A DNA stretch of 64,000 bases from Melioribacteraceae bacterium (GTDB lineage: Bacteria > Bacteroidota > Ignavibacteria > Ignavibacteriales > Melioribacteraceae): assembly GCA_027030245.1 (NCBI GenBank), contig JALVFE010000030.1, forward strand, positions 184,356 to 248,355, written 5' to 3'. Positions 16,358 through 27,424 of this stretch are shown here, one piece after another; within the stretch, counting starts at the first letter, position 1, and every line of letters begins with the position of its first letter. The notes beneath the pieces are model-generated. The model was not told the origin of the DNA. It saw only the letters and a program-made list of their open reading frames with translations, and made no database searches. The translations under genes were made by a program, and so were the position numbers.

Positions 16358-19300
16358 ATGGCTAAATCTTTTGATAAATCCGGCACTAAATTTTGGAAGA
16401 GTTTAAAAGATTACTATGACGATCCGGAAATTTTAAAAAAGAAAGCAAACGAATTTAACGACGGTGTAACGGATGATTTCGATCCCGATCAGTTGAGCAA
16501 ACTTTCCAGGCGTAAGTTTCTTGCATTGTTAACGGCTTCCGCCGCTTTTACCGCCACTTCGTGTACAGATTATAGAGACAAAGGCGAAATTGTTCCATAT
16601 AACCAGCGCCCGGAAGAAATTTTACCCGGTAAAGCCAATTATTATGCTTCCACATGTAAAGGTTGTGAACTTGAATGCGGTATTCTGGTCAAAACCCGTG
16701 AGGGCAGGCCGATAAAAATAGACGGTAACCCCGAGCATCCGGTTTCCAAAGGAAAGATTTGTGCTAAGGGTCAAGCTTCAATATTAAATTTATACGACCC
16801 CGAAAGATTATCCGAACCTATGATTCAAAATTCTGCGGTGAGTTGGAAAAAAGTTGATTCTGAGATAATTAAAGCTCTAAAAAATGCCGCCGAATCTAAG
16901 GGGGAAATTGCGATTGTATCACAAATACTTAATTCGCCCTCCACGCTGAAAGCAATTGAAGAATTTAAAAAAGCTTATCCTACAACCAAAGTTTATTATT
17001 ACGAATTTATGGGCGATGCAGCTAAAAAAAATGCTTGGGAAAAATGTTACGGTTCGTCTTCGCTGCCGTCCGTTAAATTAAACGAAGCGAATATTATACT
17101 ATCGCTGGAAAGCGATTTCTTGGGAAGGGAAGGAAATTACATTGAAAATACAAGACTGTATGCGGAAAGAAAAGATATTCTGAAAGGAACCGACTTTAAC
17201 AAATTATATGTAGTGGAAGGTGGGATGTCTCTAACGGGAATGAATGCCGATATCCGTTTGAGACTGAAACCTGAATATCAAACCGAATTTCTGCTTTCGT
17301 TGATTAATGAGTTGGTTTCGGGAAATAAAGTTCCCGCAGAATTCCGTACCGGTGAAGTTCTGAATACGGTCGGCGGATATTCTCTTAAAAACTTTGCTTC
17401 TAAACACAATTTGGATGAAAATAAACTTTCCGGTTTGGTTAACGATCTTGTGGAAAACAAAGGCAAATCCATTGTTTTCGCCGGCGATACTATGCCCGAA
17501 GAAGTTCATGTTTTAACAAATCTATTAAATGAAATCTTGGGCAATACCGCTTTGTATGATTTTTCATCCAACCATGTCAAACATTCTGCACCAAGCAGCA
17601 CAGAGGAAATAAAACAACTCGTGCAAAATATGAAAAACGGATCGGTTAAAGTTTTAATTCATTTTGATTCGAATCCGGTTTATCATTTACCTGCGGATTT
17701 AAGATATGAAGAAAGCATCAAGAATGTGCAGTCGGTTGTTTCTTTATCTGAATTTCCCAACGAAACTACGGCAATCAGTTCGTTCGTATTGCCTTTGAAC
17801 AACGCGCTTGAATCGTGGGGAGACAGTTTGGTCCGCTCAAACGTAATGACTTTTCAACAACCTGTGATAGCCCCCATCTTTAAAACGCGAGAAAAAGAAG
17901 CAATCTTACTCACTTGGGCCAACGGAAATGCGGAAAGTTATAAATTCGATATTTATCATAAATTCGTTCAAAATAATTTTAAGAAAGAAGTTTATTCCGG
18001 TGGAGATTTTGCCGAAGATTTCAACTCGGTATGGTTCTCCGCTTTGCATGACGGATTTGTAGAATTAGACGGCAAGCAAAGTAAGGCTAAGTTTAACGTT
18101 TCATCCGTTTCGGGTATCAAACCGTCTGCAAAAGAGGGTATTACGCTCCATTTGCAAAAGAATTATTATTTGGGAGACGGCAAGTTTTCCAATAACGGTT
18201 GGCTGCAAGAAATTCCGCATCCTGTTACTAAAGTAACTTGGGATAATTTTGCGGCGGTTTCTTTAAGCACTGCGGAAAAGTTGGGCGTTACGTTTAACGA
18301 TATGATAAAAATTAACGCAAACGGAACCGAATTGGAATTACCCGTTATGATGCAGCCAGGTATGGCTGATGATTTGATAGTTGTGGAATTGGGTTACGGT
18401 AGAAAAAATTCGGGAGAGGTTGCCAACGATGTCGGGTTCAATGCTAATGTGTTCTTGAAATCTGCAATGGCATCTCCGTTTGTTCTGCAAGCGGTTAATG
18501 TTTCCAAAACCGGAAATGTTTACAAACTCGTTTCTACGCAAGAACATAACTTTTTGGTGGATCCTTCGCTTAGAGATTTTCACAAAATACGCAAGATTAT
18601 TTTTGAAGGTACGCTTGAAGAATATGAAAAAGATCCGAAATTTTTGAAGGAAGGAGAAAAAGTACTGAAAGGGATTACGCGAGAGCATAAATATACGGGT
18701 CTGAAATGGGGAATGGCAATCGACTTGAATAAATGTACCAGTTGCGGAATATGTGTAGCTTCTTGTAATGTTGAAAATAATATCCCGGTTGTAGGAAAAG
18801 ATCAGGTAGAAGTTGGTAGGGAAATGCAATGGATGCGAATAGACAGATATTATTCCGGAACCCCCGAAGATCCGCAAGTAAGCAACCAACCGATGTTGTG
18901 CCAGCATTGCGATAATGCGCCTTGCGAAAATGTTTGTCCGGTTAACGCTACAAACCATAGCCCTGATGGATTAAACCAAATGGTTTACAACCGGTGCGTG
19001 GGTACAAGGTATTGTGCAAACAACTGTCCGTATAAAGTAAGAAGATTCAATTTCTTCGATTTCAGAGATCATTTTGCAGACGCCTATTATCAAAACGATA
19101 TAACGGCATTGGCTCATAACCCTGAAGTTACGGTAAGATCCCGCGGTGTGATGGAAAAATGTACGTTCTGTATTCAAAGAATTATGGAAGCTCGACAAGA
19201 TGCTATTAGAGAAGGCAGGGAATTGAAAGGTACCGATGTTCAAACAGCTTGTCAACAAGCTTGTCCTTCAGACGCTATAATTTTTGGTGATATAAATGAT

Positions 19301-19426
19301 CCGAATTCAGAAGTTTCCAAATACAGAAATCATGATATCGGATATCATGTGCTCGAAGAATTATATGTAAAACCAAATATTACATACATGGCTAAATTGA
19401 GAAATACTCGTTCGGAGGATGTATAG
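16358..19426 (+). CDS. actB: Alternative complex III subunit ActB (molybdopterin-oxidoreductase-like, iron-sulfur)
   Basis: A 1022-residue protein in two parts. The first 740 residues are a molybdopterin-oxidoreductase fold with a Tat-like leader ([15 protein letters not shown], residues 50-64) and a cysteine cluster near residues 99-130. The C-terminal 250 residues are a four-cluster ferredoxin ([41 protein letters not shown]...CQQACP). ActB in known ACIII complexes carries three [4Fe-4S] and one [3Fe-4S] cluster and no molybdenum. It links quinol oxidation to the ActA and ActE hemes. Confidence 0.95.
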   Translation: MAKSFDKSGTKFWKSLKDYYDDPEILKKKANEFNDGVTDDFDPDQLSKLSRRKFLALLTASAAFTATSCTDYRDKGEIVPYNQRPEEILPGKANYYASTCKGCELECGILVKTREGRPIKIDGNPEHPVSKGKICAKGQASILNLYDPERLSEPMIQNSAVSWKKVDSEIIKALKNAAESKGEIAIVSQILNSPSTLKAIEEFKKAYPTTKVYYYEFMGDAAKKNAWEKCYGSSSLPSVKLNEANIILSLESDFLGREGNYIENTRLYAERKDILKGTDFNKLYVVEGGMSLTGMNADIRLRLKPEYQTEFLLSLINELVSGNKVPAEFRTGEVLNTVGGYSLKNFASKHNLDENKLSGLVNDLVENKGKSIVFAGDTMPEEVHVLTNLLNEILGNTALYDFSSNHVKHSAPSSTEEIKQLVQNMKNGSVKVLIHFDSNPVYHLPADLRYEESIKNVQSVVSLSEFPNETTAISSFVLPLNNALESWGDSLVRSNVMTFQQPVIAPIFKTREKEAILLTWANGNAESYKFDIYHKFVQNNFKKEVYSGGDFAEDFNSVWFSALHDGFVELDGKQSKAKFNVSSVSGIKPSAKEGITLHLQKNYYLGDGKFSNNGWLQEIPHPVTKVTWDNFAAVSLSTAEKLGVTFNDMIKINANGTELELPVMMQPGMADDLIVVELGYGRKNSGEVANDVGFNANVFLKSAMASPFVLQAVNVSKTGNVYKLVSTQEHNFLVDPSLRDFHKIRKIIFEGTLEEYEKDPKFLKEGEKVLKGITREHKYTGLKWGMAIDLNKCTSCGICVASCNVENNIPVVGKDQVEVGREMQWMRIDRYYSGTPEDPQVSNQPMLCQHCDNAPCENVCPVNATNHSPDGLNQMVYNRCVGTRYCANNCPYKVRRFNFFDFRDHFADAYYQNDITALAHNPEVTVRSRGVMEKCTFCIQRIMEARQDAIREGRELKGTDVQTACQQACPSDAIIFGDINDPNSEVSKYRNHDIGYHVLEELYVKPNITYMAKLRNTRSEDV

Positions 19427-20793
19427 TGAGTAGTATTGATTATACTCAGGAATTACCGGTTGTTGAGGGTCGACCCACCCTGAAAGAAATAAATGAACTG
19501 ATTGCACGACCGCTCGATCAAAAGCCGGATAAAAAGTTTTATATCGCACTTTCGATAACCGTATCGATGCTCTTGATCGGAGCAATCGCATTAGGTTTTA
19601 CTTTTTATTACGGTGTCGGTCTTTGGGGAAACAATAACCCTGTAGGTTGGGGTTTCCCTATCGTTAACTTTGTGTTTTGGGTTGGTATCGGTCACGCCGG
19701 TACACTTATCTCGGCTATACTTTTTCTATTCAGACAAAGATGGAGAAACGGTATTGCGCGATTTGCCGAAGGTATGACGATTTTTGCGGTGATGACCGCC
19801 GGACTGTTCCCGCTGATTCACGTCGGTCGTCCGTGGCTTGCCGGTTATTTGATACCTTATCCCAATCAACATTCGCTCTGGGTCGATTTTAATTCGCCCT
19901 TGCTTTGGGACGTGTTTGCTGTTTCAACGTATTTTACGGTTTCGTTCATTTTTTGGTATGTGGGATTAATCCCCGATTTTGCTTCGTTGCGCGACAGAGC
20001 CACAAGCAAGGTTAAAAAAATTATCTATTCCATTTTTAGTTTAGGCTGGAGACATTCCAACCGTCATTGGACACATTACGAAATGGTTTACTTAGTACTT
20101 GCCGGTTTTGCAACGCCGTTAGTACTTTCGGTACATACAATCGTTAGTTTCGACTTTGCAGTATCAATTTTACCCGGTTGGCATGCAACAATATTTCCGC
20201 CCTATTTTGTTGCGGGAGCTGTTTTCTCGGGTTTTGCAATGGTTCAAAATGTTTTAATTTTTATCCGCAAAATATTTAATTATGAGAAAATCATTACGCT
20301 TGATACTTTGGAGAGGATGAATAAAATAATTTTGCTCACAGGTTCTATGGTTGGTTATGCTTATGCAATGGAGTTCTTTACGGCATGGTATAGCGGTGTT
20401 CAACCTGAGCAATTTACTTTTATTAACAGGGCATTCGGACCTTACGCATGGGCTTATTGGATAATGGTTTCTTGTAATGTACTTTTCCCGCAGTTGTTCT
20501 GGATTAGGAAAATTAGAAGAACTATTCCCGTCATGTTCGTAATTGCAGTGCTTGTTAATGTCGGTATGTGGTTCGAAAGATTTGTAATTACCGTAACTTC
20601 TTTGCACAGGGATTTCTTGCCTTCAAGTTGGGCATATTTCAAGCCTACTATAGTTGACCTTGCAATTTTGTTGGGAAGTTTCGGTTTCTTCTTTACTTGG
20701 ATTTTATTATTCACTAAAACTTTACCAGTAGTTTCAATTGCAGAAATTAAAGCCGTAAACGAAGGTGCACAACCTTCTCATGGGGAACATTGA
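19426..20793 (+). CDS. actC: Alternative complex III quinol-oxidising membrane subunit ActC (NrfD/PsrC family)
   Basis: A 455-residue polytopic protein of the NrfD/PsrC family with about ten spans. Characteristic segments are [25 protein letters not shown], the [13 protein letters not shown] loop and the [17 protein letters not shown] region ([23 protein letters not shown]). It forms one of the two quinol-binding membrane halves of ACIII. The GTG start at 19426 shares its first base with the last base of the actB stop. Confidence 0.93.
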   Translation: MSSIDYTQELPVVEGRPTLKEINELIARPLDQKPDKKFYIALSITVSMLLIGAIALGFTFYYGVGLWGNNNPVGWGFPIVNFVFWVGIGHAGTLISAILFLFRQRWRNGIARFAEGMTIFAVMTAGLFPLIHVGRPWLAGYLIPYPNQHSLWVDFNSPLLWDVFAVSTYFTVSFIFWYVGLIPDFASLRDRATSKVKKIIYSIFSLGWRHSNRHWTHYEMVYLVLAGFATPLVLSVHTIVSFDFAVSILPGWHATIFPPYFVAGAVFSGFAMVQNVLIFIRKIFNYEKIITLDTLERMNKIILLTGSMVGYAYAMEFFTAWYSGVQPEQFTFINRAFGPYAWAYWIMVSCNVLFPQLFWIRKIRRTIPVMFVIAVLVNVGMWFERFVITVTSLHRDFLPSSWAYFKPTIVDLAILLGSFGFFFTWILLFTKTLPVVSIAEIKAVNEGAQPSHGEH

Positions 20794-20794
20794 A

Positions 20795-21934
20795 ATGAGC
20801 GATAAAATTTTATATTCTTTAACCGGACTATTTGACACGCCTGATGAAATTATTGCTGCGGCAAAAAAAGTGCAGGCTGAGGGTTATACAAAATATGATG
20901 TGAATACACCGTATCCTGTGCATGGTATGGATTCGGCAATGAAGCTCCCGATGTCGAGATTGCCATATGTAGCAATGGTTGTGGGTCTTACCGGAATGTT
21001 TTTAGCATTGTTTTTTATGTGGTGGACTAATTCCGTTGATTACCCTTTGGTGATAGGAGGAAAGCCTTATTTCGCATTACCGGCTTATGTCCCTATTATG
21101 TTCGAGGTTACTGTTCTTTCTGCTTCGATAGCAACCGTTGTAACGATGATTGCAATTGTTTTCAAATTTCCGAATAACAGCCATCCGCTGTTGGATACTG
21201 AATATATGAAACACGTTTCAGTTGATAAATATGGTATCAGTATTTCGGCCGAAGATCCGAAGTTCAATTATGAATCTGTTAAATCCTTATTGGAATCTTT
21301 GGGAGCAAAAAACATTTCGCCTGTTTATTTCAAGGACGAAGTTATAAATTTCAAACCGAATACATTTGAGCCGAAATTTGTTCTATCGTTAATCGGTTTG
21401 TTTATTGTGGTTTCGGGATTGACTTATGTAACGCTTAATAAATTAATGTATCTTCCTCCGTTCGATTGGATGATGGAACAATCAAAAGTAATAGCACAAG
21501 AAAGAAGCGATGTTTTTGAAGACGGAAGGGGAATGAGAACACCCGTTGAGGGAACCGTAGCAAGAGGCTTTTTGCCATATAAATATAAAGATAATCCCGA
21601 TGCAGCAGGAAAGTTTTTGGTTAATCCGCTACCTGCAACCGAGGAAAATTTGCAAGTGGGTGAAACAAAGTTCGATATTTATTGCAGTCCTTGCCACGGC
21701 TATTTGGCCGAAGGAGACAGTAGGTTAAAAGGACAATTCCCGAATCCACCCAGTTTACATTCGGCAAAAGTAAGAAATTGGAGCGACGGCAGAATATATC
21801 ATGTTATTACCGAAGGTCAAAATGCAATGCCGTCTTACGCATATCAATTAAGTAGAGAAGAAAGATGGGCAATTATTCTTTATATCCGTGCCCTTCAACG
21901 TTCATTAAACGCTAAGGAGTCTGATTTACAATGA
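20795..21934 (+). CDS. Fused alternative complex III subunits ActD-ActE
   Basis: A 379-residue fusion. Residues 1-220 are the ActD-type DUF3341 domain (LTGLFDTPDEIIAAAKKVQAEG, two membrane spans near residues 55-75 and 92-118). After a third span near 200-220 comes a monoheme cytochrome c domain like ActE, with C-S-P-C-H near residue 290 and a candidate ligand in AMPSYAYQL. The start is ATG 20795, just after the actC stop; an in-frame ATG at 20765 lies inside actC and was rejected. In many genomes actD and actE are separate. Confidence 0.88.
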   Translation: MSDKILYSLTGLFDTPDEIIAAAKKVQAEGYTKYDVNTPYPVHGMDSAMKLPMSRLPYVAMVVGLTGMFLALFFMWWTNSVDYPLVIGGKPYFALPAYVPIMFEVTVLSASIATVVTMIAIVFKFPNNSHPLLDTEYMKHVSVDKYGISISAEDPKFNYESVKSLLESLGAKNISPVYFKDEVINFKPNTFEPKFVLSLIGLFIVVSGLTYVTLNKLMYLPPFDWMMEQSKVIAQERSDVFEDGRGMRTPVEGTVARGFLPYKYKDNPDAAGKFLVNPLPATEENLQVGETKFDIYCSPCHGYLAEGDSRLKGQFPNPPSLHSAKVRNWSDGRIYHVITEGQNAMPSYAYQLSREERWAIILYIRALQRSLNAKESDLQ

Positions 21935-23121
21935 GTGATTCACCGGACGTATTCAATTACACTAAAAAAGAACTACCTTCGAATTTTATAAAGTTCGGAT
22001 ACGCCGCTTTTGTGGTAGGGCTTGTGCTTGTCGTATTATCACTGTTCGTGGATAACGTACGAAGCGCATTTAGCGGGGTTATGCTTTTGATGTTTGTTGC
22101 CAGTATAGGAGTAGGCTCTTTATTTTGGATTGTAGCGGAATATTTAAGCGGAGCGGTTTGGAGCACACCTTTCAGACGGGTGGCGGAATTTTTGGGCGCC
22201 GTGCTTTTGGTTCTGCCGATTATCGCACTGCCGGCATATTTTAACATGCACGATATTTTTCATTGGACTCACGAAGAAGTGGTAAAAACCGATCATTATT
22301 TATCAGCAAAAGCCCCTTATCTTAACGTTTCGTTTTTTACTATTAGAACAATTGTGTTCATAGCTATATGGGTTTTATTTTACTTTTTAATAACAAGAAA
22401 CTCAAAACTTCAAGATTCAACGAAAGATCAAAATTTAACACGTAAAAACATAAAATTATCTGCTGTCTTTGTTCCATTATTTGCTTTGTCTATTACTTTC
22501 TTCGCAATCGATTGGTTGATGAGTCTTGAACCGCATTGGTTTTCTACTATTTTCGGTGTTTATTATTTTTCCGGGACGGTTTTGGCTGCTTTGGCCGCAA
22601 TAACTTATATAGTTGTTACTCTAAGTGAAAAAGGATATTTCTTTCAAGGTGTGAAAGAAGATCATTATTATAGTTTTGGCGCTTTGTTATTCGGATTTGT
22701 TAATTTTTGGGCTTACATCGCTTTCAGTCAATTTTTGTTAATCTGGTATGCTAATTTGCCGGAAGAAACTATTTGGTATTTGCAACGATGGGAAGGTTAC
22801 TGGATGTATTTCTCAATCGGTTTAATCATAATACATTTTGTTGTCCCGTATTTTGGTCTTCTAGCTCAACCTTCCAAAATGAGTCCGAAACGACTTAAGT
22901 TTATGTCTTTGTGGATTCTGTTTGCTCATTTCTATGATGTAATGTGGATTACAATGCCAACTTATCAAGAATTTGGATATATACCTGGATGGATAGAGTT
23001 AGGATATGCAATTTTTGCAATCGGTTTAATTTTGGTTATCTTTAACTGGAAAGCCGGAAAAGAAAACCTTGTGCCAATCGGCGATCCCAAATTAAAAAGA
23101 GGAATTAATTTCAGACTATAA
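21931..23121 (+). CDS. actF: Alternative complex III membrane subunit ActF
   Basis: A 396-residue polytopic protein of the second NrfD-like type (ActF), with about ten spans. Typical segments include IDWLMSLEPHWFSTIFGVYYFSG, QFLLIWYANLPEETIWYLQRW and the terminal region AGKENLVPIGDPKLKRG. It overlaps actDE by four bases (ATGA). ActF pairs with ActC in the membrane arm of ACIII; whether it binds quinol itself is unsettled in the family. Confidence 0.92.
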   Translation: MSDSPDVFNYTKKELPSNFIKFGYAAFVVGLVLVVLSLFVDNVRSAFSGVMLLMFVASIGVGSLFWIVAEYLSGAVWSTPFRRVAEFLGAVLLVLPIIALPAYFNMHDIFHWTHEEVVKTDHYLSAKAPYLNVSFFTIRTIVFIAIWVLFYFLITRNSKLQDSTKDQNLTRKNIKLSAVFVPLFALSITFFAIDWLMSLEPHWFSTIFGVYYFSGTVLAALAAITYIVVTLSEKGYFFQGVKEDHYYSFGALLFGFVNFWAYIAFSQFLLIWYANLPEETIWYLQRWEGYWMYFSIGLIIIHFVVPYFGLLAQPSKMSPKRLKFMSLWILFAHFYDVMWITMPTYQEFGYIPGWIELGYAIFAIGLILVIFNWKAGKENLVPIGDPKLKRGINFRL

Positions 23122-23136
23122 ATATTGTGAACAACT

Positions 23137-24066
23137 ATGAGTGAAAAAAGAAAAATAGAAGCAGAAGTTGATTTCAAAGATATGTTAAAAAACCCGCACA
23201 GGCTATTCGGATTATTCTACATAATTGTATTTATGGTAATCCTTGCCGGCGGAATATACTATGTTAAACATCTGGATCAGATTGCATTTAATCGTGGCGG
23301 ATATACAGTGCCCGATATAGATTTGAGTGAATTTAAAAAAGTAGAGAGAAAAAAGGGCGGGGTAAAACCGGCAATTGATTTAAGTCTATTGAAACAAGCC
23401 GGAGAAGAAGATATTAAGAAAGGCAAAGAACTTTTTGTGAGAAATTGCTCGGCTTGTCATGGAACCGAAGGGAAGGGAGACGGACCTGCCGGAGCAGCAT
23501 TGAACCCCAAACCACGTGATTTTACTAAATTGGAAGGTTGGAAAAACGGACCTGATATCGTAAATTTGTATAAAACACTTCAAGAAGGTGTAGCCGGAAC
23601 TGGTATGACTGCTTACGAGTTTTTACCTCCTACCGATAGAATTTCTATTATCCATTACATCCGGACTTTAGCCGATTATCCTCCGGTTACTGATTCGGAT
23701 ATCAAAAAACTTGACGAGAAATATCAATTATCAAAAGGTATTGTTGAGCCTAGTACTGTACCGTTACCTATTGCTATGAATAAGATTTCGGATGAGGAAA
23801 AAAGCATTCTGAAGAAAAAGGACGATATTGTTGAAAAGGTAATAAATGATAACAGTGGCGAAGCGCTGTTGTTAAAAAAAGTTGCGAAAAATCTTGATAA
23901 TGTCATTTATCTTTTTGCTTCCCATAAATTGAGCGGCAATTTTGATGATTTCTTAGGTAAAATTGCCGGCGATCCTGTTACATACGGTTTCAGTTCGTCA
24001 GTCCTTAGGCTCAGCAAAGGAAACCTTAAAGCCTTATTCGATTATTTAACGAAGTTGGCTGGCTAA
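23137..24066 (+). CDS. Membrane-anchored monoheme cytochrome c
   Basis: A 309-residue protein with an N-terminal anchor (about residues 24-42) and one heme motif, C104-SA-C107-H108, in a class I cytochrome c domain (GKELFVRNCSACHGTEGKGDGPAG). A candidate distal Met lies in GTGMTAYEF. The last 110 residues, after the cytochrome fold, are helical and match nothing recognised. Lying between actF and the oxidase genes, it probably shuttles electrons from ACIII to the heme-copper oxidase, which has no cytochrome domain fused to subunit II. Confidence 0.88.
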   Translation: MSEKRKIEAEVDFKDMLKNPHRLFGLFYIIVFMVILAGGIYYVKHLDQIAFNRGGYTVPDIDLSEFKKVERKKGGVKPAIDLSLLKQAGEEDIKKGKELFVRNCSACHGTEGKGDGPAGAALNPKPRDFTKLEGWKNGPDIVNLYKTLQEGVAGTGMTAYEFLPPTDRISIIHYIRTLADYPPVTDSDIKKLDEKYQLSKGIVEPSTVPLPIAMNKISDEEKSILKKKDDIVEKVINDNSGEALLLKKVAKNLDNVIYLFASHKLSGNFDDFLGKIAGDPVTYGFSSSVLRLSKGNLKALFDYLTKLAG

Positions 24067-24076
24067 CATTTTTTAT

Positions 24077-24853
24077 ATGAATATTATCAAATATTTTACA
24101 CTAATATTTTTAGTGGGTGGATTTCTGTATTCGCTCGCATTTGCCGATGAATATCGTGAAGCGGAAATCGGTATAGAAGAAATGCGCGGAAATTATTTAC
24201 CGTTAGATGCCGAATTCGTTACTTCTAACGGAGATACGGTAAAGCTTGGCGACATACTTGAAAGACCGGTATTGTTGGATGTTGTTTACTATAATTGCCC
24301 GGGGATTTGTCATCCGCTTTTACAAGAATTGACTTGGGCGGTAGATAGGTTGAATATGACTCCCGGCAAAGATTTTGAAATAATTACGTTGAGTTTTAAT
24401 CCCAAAGAAACATTTAAAGATGCCAGGAAATGGAAAAGAAGTTATTTGTCAAGCATGAATAGACCGTTTCCGGATTCAGCGTGGTATTTTTTAACCGGTG
24501 ATAGTTCCAATATATCAAAGGTTACTAAATCTGTGGGATTTAATTATCAACCGAGGGAAGATGAATACGTGCATGCCGGATGTATCATCGCCATTTCTCC
24601 GGAAGGGAAAATATCGCGATATATTTACGGCGACACCTTTAACCCTTTCGATTTGCAAATGGCTTTGATTGATGCTCAGAACGAAAAAGTAAGACCAACA
24701 TCGGCAAAATTATTACAATTTTGTTTTAGTTACGATCCCGAAGGAAGAAGATATACTCTGAACGTTACGCGAATTTTCGGAGGAATTACTCTAATCGGGA
24801 TATTCGTTTTTTTAGTTTTTATTGTATTTAATAGAAAAAACAAGGAGATATAA
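24077..24853 (+). CDS. SCO1/SenC copper chaperone
   Basis: A 258-residue thioredoxin-fold protein with a signal peptide (residues 1-23), the copper site C74-PGI-C78 in YYNCPGICHPL, and the third ligand His in EYVHAGC near residue 166. A C-terminal membrane anchor (about 232-251) is followed by a basic tail. SCO proteins deliver copper to CuA of subunit II, which is encoded 2.6 kb downstream. The gene ends one base before the subunit I start. Confidence 0.93.
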   Translation: MNIIKYFTLIFLVGGFLYSLAFADEYREAEIGIEEMRGNYLPLDAEFVTSNGDTVKLGDILERPVLLDVVYYNCPGICHPLLQELTWAVDRLNMTPGKDFEIITLSFNPKETFKDARKWKRSYLSSMNRPFPDSAWYFLTGDSSNISKVTKSVGFNYQPREDEYVHAGCIIAISPEGKISRYIYGDTFNPFDLQMALIDAQNEKVRPTSAKLLQFCFSYDPEGRRYTLNVTRIFGGITLIGIFVFLVFIVFNRKNKEI

Positions 24854-26500
24854 ATGGCTAACGGAACTGCGGTATTAGCCGATAAAAGCTTCTATGAAGA
24901 AGGTACTACAAAAGCCAAAAGCGGTATAGCTGCTTGGATTTTCAGTACCGATCATAAACGGATTGGACTGTTGTATCTTTTTGCAATAGTTACGTTTTTT
25001 ATTGTAGGCGTAATAATTGCCGAACTTATACGACTGGAGTTGATTGCTCCCGGTGAAACCATAGTTGACGCCGAAACTTATAACAGATTGTTTACACTGC
25101 ACGGCGTGATTATGATATTTTTGTTTATTATTCCCGGAATTCCCGCAATATTCGGAAACTTTTTCCTCCCGATTCAAATTGGTGCCAAAGATGTCGCGTT
25201 TCCGCGATTGAATCTTCTTTCCTGGTGGTTATACATGACCGGCGCCGCACTCGCTCTTACATCTCTGTTTTTACCGGGAGGTCCCGCGGATACCGGATGG
25301 ACGTTTTATATACCTTACAGTGTTAGAACGGGCACGAATGTTACTATTGCTTTATTTGCGGCATTTATACTCGGATTTTCTTCAATTCTTACGGGTCTTA
25401 ATTTTGTAACAACCGTTCACCGTCTGCGGGCACCGGGAATGACTTGGTTTAAGATGCCATTGAATATTTGGGCATTATATGCTACTGCGTGGATTCAGGT
25501 TATTGCTACTCCTATAATTGGAATTACATTGCTTTTGATAATAGTAGAAAGAACATTTGGCGTAGGTATATTCGATCCGACTTTAGGTGGAGATCCGGTT
25601 CTTTATCAGCATTTGTTTTGGATATATTCCCATCCCGCTGTGTATGTAATGATATTACCGGCTATGGGTGTAGTATCGGAAATTATTGCTACCTTCTCCA
25701 GAAGAACGGTATTCGGATACAAAATGGTTGCGTTTTCTTCGCTTACTATTGCATTCGTCGGTTATCTTGTTTGGGCACATCACATGTTTACCAGCGGACT
25801 TAGTGAAACGGCTGCAGTTTTGTTTTCGTTATTGACCTTTGTGGTGGCTATTCCGAGTGCCATCAAAGTATTCAATTGGATAGCCACGATGTATAAAGGT
25901 TCAATAGATCCACGGACTCCTTTTAAGTGGGTTATGGTTTTTATCTTTTTGTTTTCCATAGGCGGTTTAACCGGATTGGTGCTCGGTTCTTTGGCCACGG
26001 ATGTTCACTTACACGATACTTATTTTGTGGTAGCTCATTTTCATTTCGTGATGTTCGGGGGTGCCGGTACGATCTTTATAGCTGCGATGCATTATTGGTT
26101 CCCCAAAATGTTTGGGAGAATGTATAATGAGAAAATAGCGGATTTGGGCGTTTATATGTTTTTAGTTTCCTTTTTAACTTTATACTTCCCAATGTTTTTA
26201 CTGGGTTACAACGGTCAACCGAGAAGATATTTCGATTATCTTCCGCAATTCCAAACGTTACATGTAATTTCTACAATCGGCGCTTGGATGATGTTAATAA
26301 CTTTAACTTTAATAATATGGAACTTAATTAACGCGTTGCGCAAAGGAGAAAAAGCGCCGGCAAATCCTTGGGGCGGTGTAACTTTGGAATGGCAAACTTC
26401 CTCGCCTCCGCCGTTAGAAAATTTTGAAGAAATACCGGAAATAACCGGTGAAGCATACGATTTTAGTAAATTAAAGGGTACGGAATATGGTCTCAAATAA
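24854..26500 (+). CDS. ctaD: Cytochrome c oxidase subunit I, A2-type
   Basis: A 548-residue, 12-span catalytic subunit that reduces O2 and pumps protons. Ligands seen are H83 (heme a), H260 (CuB, with the cross-link partner Y264), H309/H310 (CuB), and the HLHDTYFVVAHFHFV segment holding the heme a3 and heme a histidines. The D-channel end reads YSHPAVY (258-264) in place of the GHPEV glutamate motif. This marks the A2 subfamily, where Tyr-Ser substitute for the glutamate. The C-terminal tail is short. Confidence 0.96.
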   Translation: MANGTAVLADKSFYEEGTTKAKSGIAAWIFSTDHKRIGLLYLFAIVTFFIVGVIIAELIRLELIAPGETIVDAETYNRLFTLHGVIMIFLFIIPGIPAIFGNFFLPIQIGAKDVAFPRLNLLSWWLYMTGAALALTSLFLPGGPADTGWTFYIPYSVRTGTNVTIALFAAFILGFSSILTGLNFVTTVHRLRAPGMTWFKMPLNIWALYATAWIQVIATPIIGITLLLIIVERTFGVGIFDPTLGGDPVLYQHLFWIYSHPAVYVMILPAMGVVSEIIATFSRRTVFGYKMVAFSSLTIAFVGYLVWAHHMFTSGLSETAAVLFSLLTFVVAIPSAIKVFNWIATMYKGSIDPRTPFKWVMVFIFLFSIGGLTGLVLGSLATDVHLHDTYFVVAHFHFVMFGGAGTIFIAAMHYWFPKMFGRMYNEKIADLGVYMFLVSFLTLYFPMFLLGYNGQPRRYFDYLPQFQTLHVISTIGAWMMLITLTLIIWNLINALRKGEKAPANPWGGVTLEWQTSSPPPLENFEEIPEITGEAYDFSKLKGTEYGLK

Positions 26501-27110
26501 TTCGTCGCATACAACTCACAGGCACCGGGATGATGTAGGTGCAAAACTTGGAATGTGGTTGTTTTTGTTTACAGAGTTACTGCTGTTCGGTGGAATGTTT
26601 CTGGCTTATGCGGTGTATCGTATGAAATATCCGCAACAATTTCATCTCTCGGCAATGGAAATGAATACAACCATCGGTACCATAAATACAATTATTCTTC
26701 TCACAAGTAGTTTAACAATGGTTTTGTCTATTGCTGCCATTCAAAAGAAGAATAAATTTCTCTCGATTATTTTTTTAGTTTCAACTTTAATTCTTGGAGT
26801 ATTGTTTCTTATTAACAAATATTTCGAATGGGGTCATGAAATATCCAAGGGTATTTATCCAGGTAGTGAGGTCTTGCTTTCCAAGGATAACGGAGAGATT
26901 TTATATTTCGGATTGTATTATGCGATGACAGGTTTACACGGACTCCATGTTATAATCGGAATGATAGTATTATTGTTTATGCTTGTCTTTATTATTAACG
27001 ATAATATCAAATGGGATGATTACGTAAAATTGGAAAACTCCGGTCTTTATTGGCATTTGGTGGATATTATTTGGATTTTCTTATTCCCGCTCTTTTATTT
27101 AATTCAATGA
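26487..27110 (+). CDS. ctaE: Cytochrome c oxidase subunit III
   Basis: A 207-residue, five-span subunit III of the short type, with LGMWLFLFTELLLFGGMF, TIGTINTIILLTSS, the GLHGLHVIIGM span and the terminal WHLVDIIWIFLFPLFYL. It overlaps ctaD by 14 bases, with the ATG at 26487 behind AAGGG. The family stabilises proton uptake and oxygen access to subunit I. It is closely related in pattern to NorE at the left end of the window. Confidence 0.93.
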   Translation: MVSNNSSHTTHRHRDDVGAKLGMWLFLFTELLLFGGMFLAYAVYRMKYPQQFHLSAMEMNTTIGTINTIILLTSSLTMVLSIAAIQKKNKFLSIIFLVSTLILGVLFLINKYFEWGHEISKGIYPGSEVLLSKDNGEILYFGLYYAMTGLHGLHVIIGMIVLLFMLVFIINDNIKWDDYVKLENSGLYWHLVDIIWIFLFPLFYLIQ

Positions 27111-27117
27111 GGTAATT

Positions 27118-27414
27118 ATGGAAGAACATAATAAAGAATCTTCACATCATATAATTGATTACGGAACTTACGTATTTGTCTGGTTATTGCTGGTAGGTTT
27201 AACTTCTCTTACTGTAACGATAGCCGGAATTAATCTTGGCGATTATACTTTAGTGGTCGCAATGTTCATCGCATTAATAAAGGCTTCGTTGGTTATAGCA
27301 ATTTTTATGCATATTAAAGTTGAAGAACCGATTTTCAAAGTCTTTATCGCAATTATTCTAATTACTTTATTAGTCATTTTTATTTTAACTTTCGCAGATT
27401 ACAGTTTTAGATGA
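27118..27414 (+). CDS. Cytochrome c oxidase subunit IV (prokaryotic)
   Basis: A 98-residue protein with three spans (about residues 16-36, 43-66 and 72-94) and the conserved ALIKASLVIAIFMHIKVEE loop of the bacterial COX4 family (CtaF/CyoD type). It lies 7 bases after subunit III and 10 bases before subunit II. The role is structural. Confidence 0.88.
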   Translation: MEEHNKESSHHIIDYGTYVFVWLLLVGLTSLTVTIAGINLGDYTLVVAMFIALIKASLVIAIFMHIKVEEPIFKVFIAIILITLLVIFILTFADYSFR

Positions 27415-27424
27415 GGTTAAAAAC

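Noticed and set aside
18338..18958. A 206-codon minus-strand frame
   Set aside because: Antisense to actB, with no ribosome binding site and no family match.
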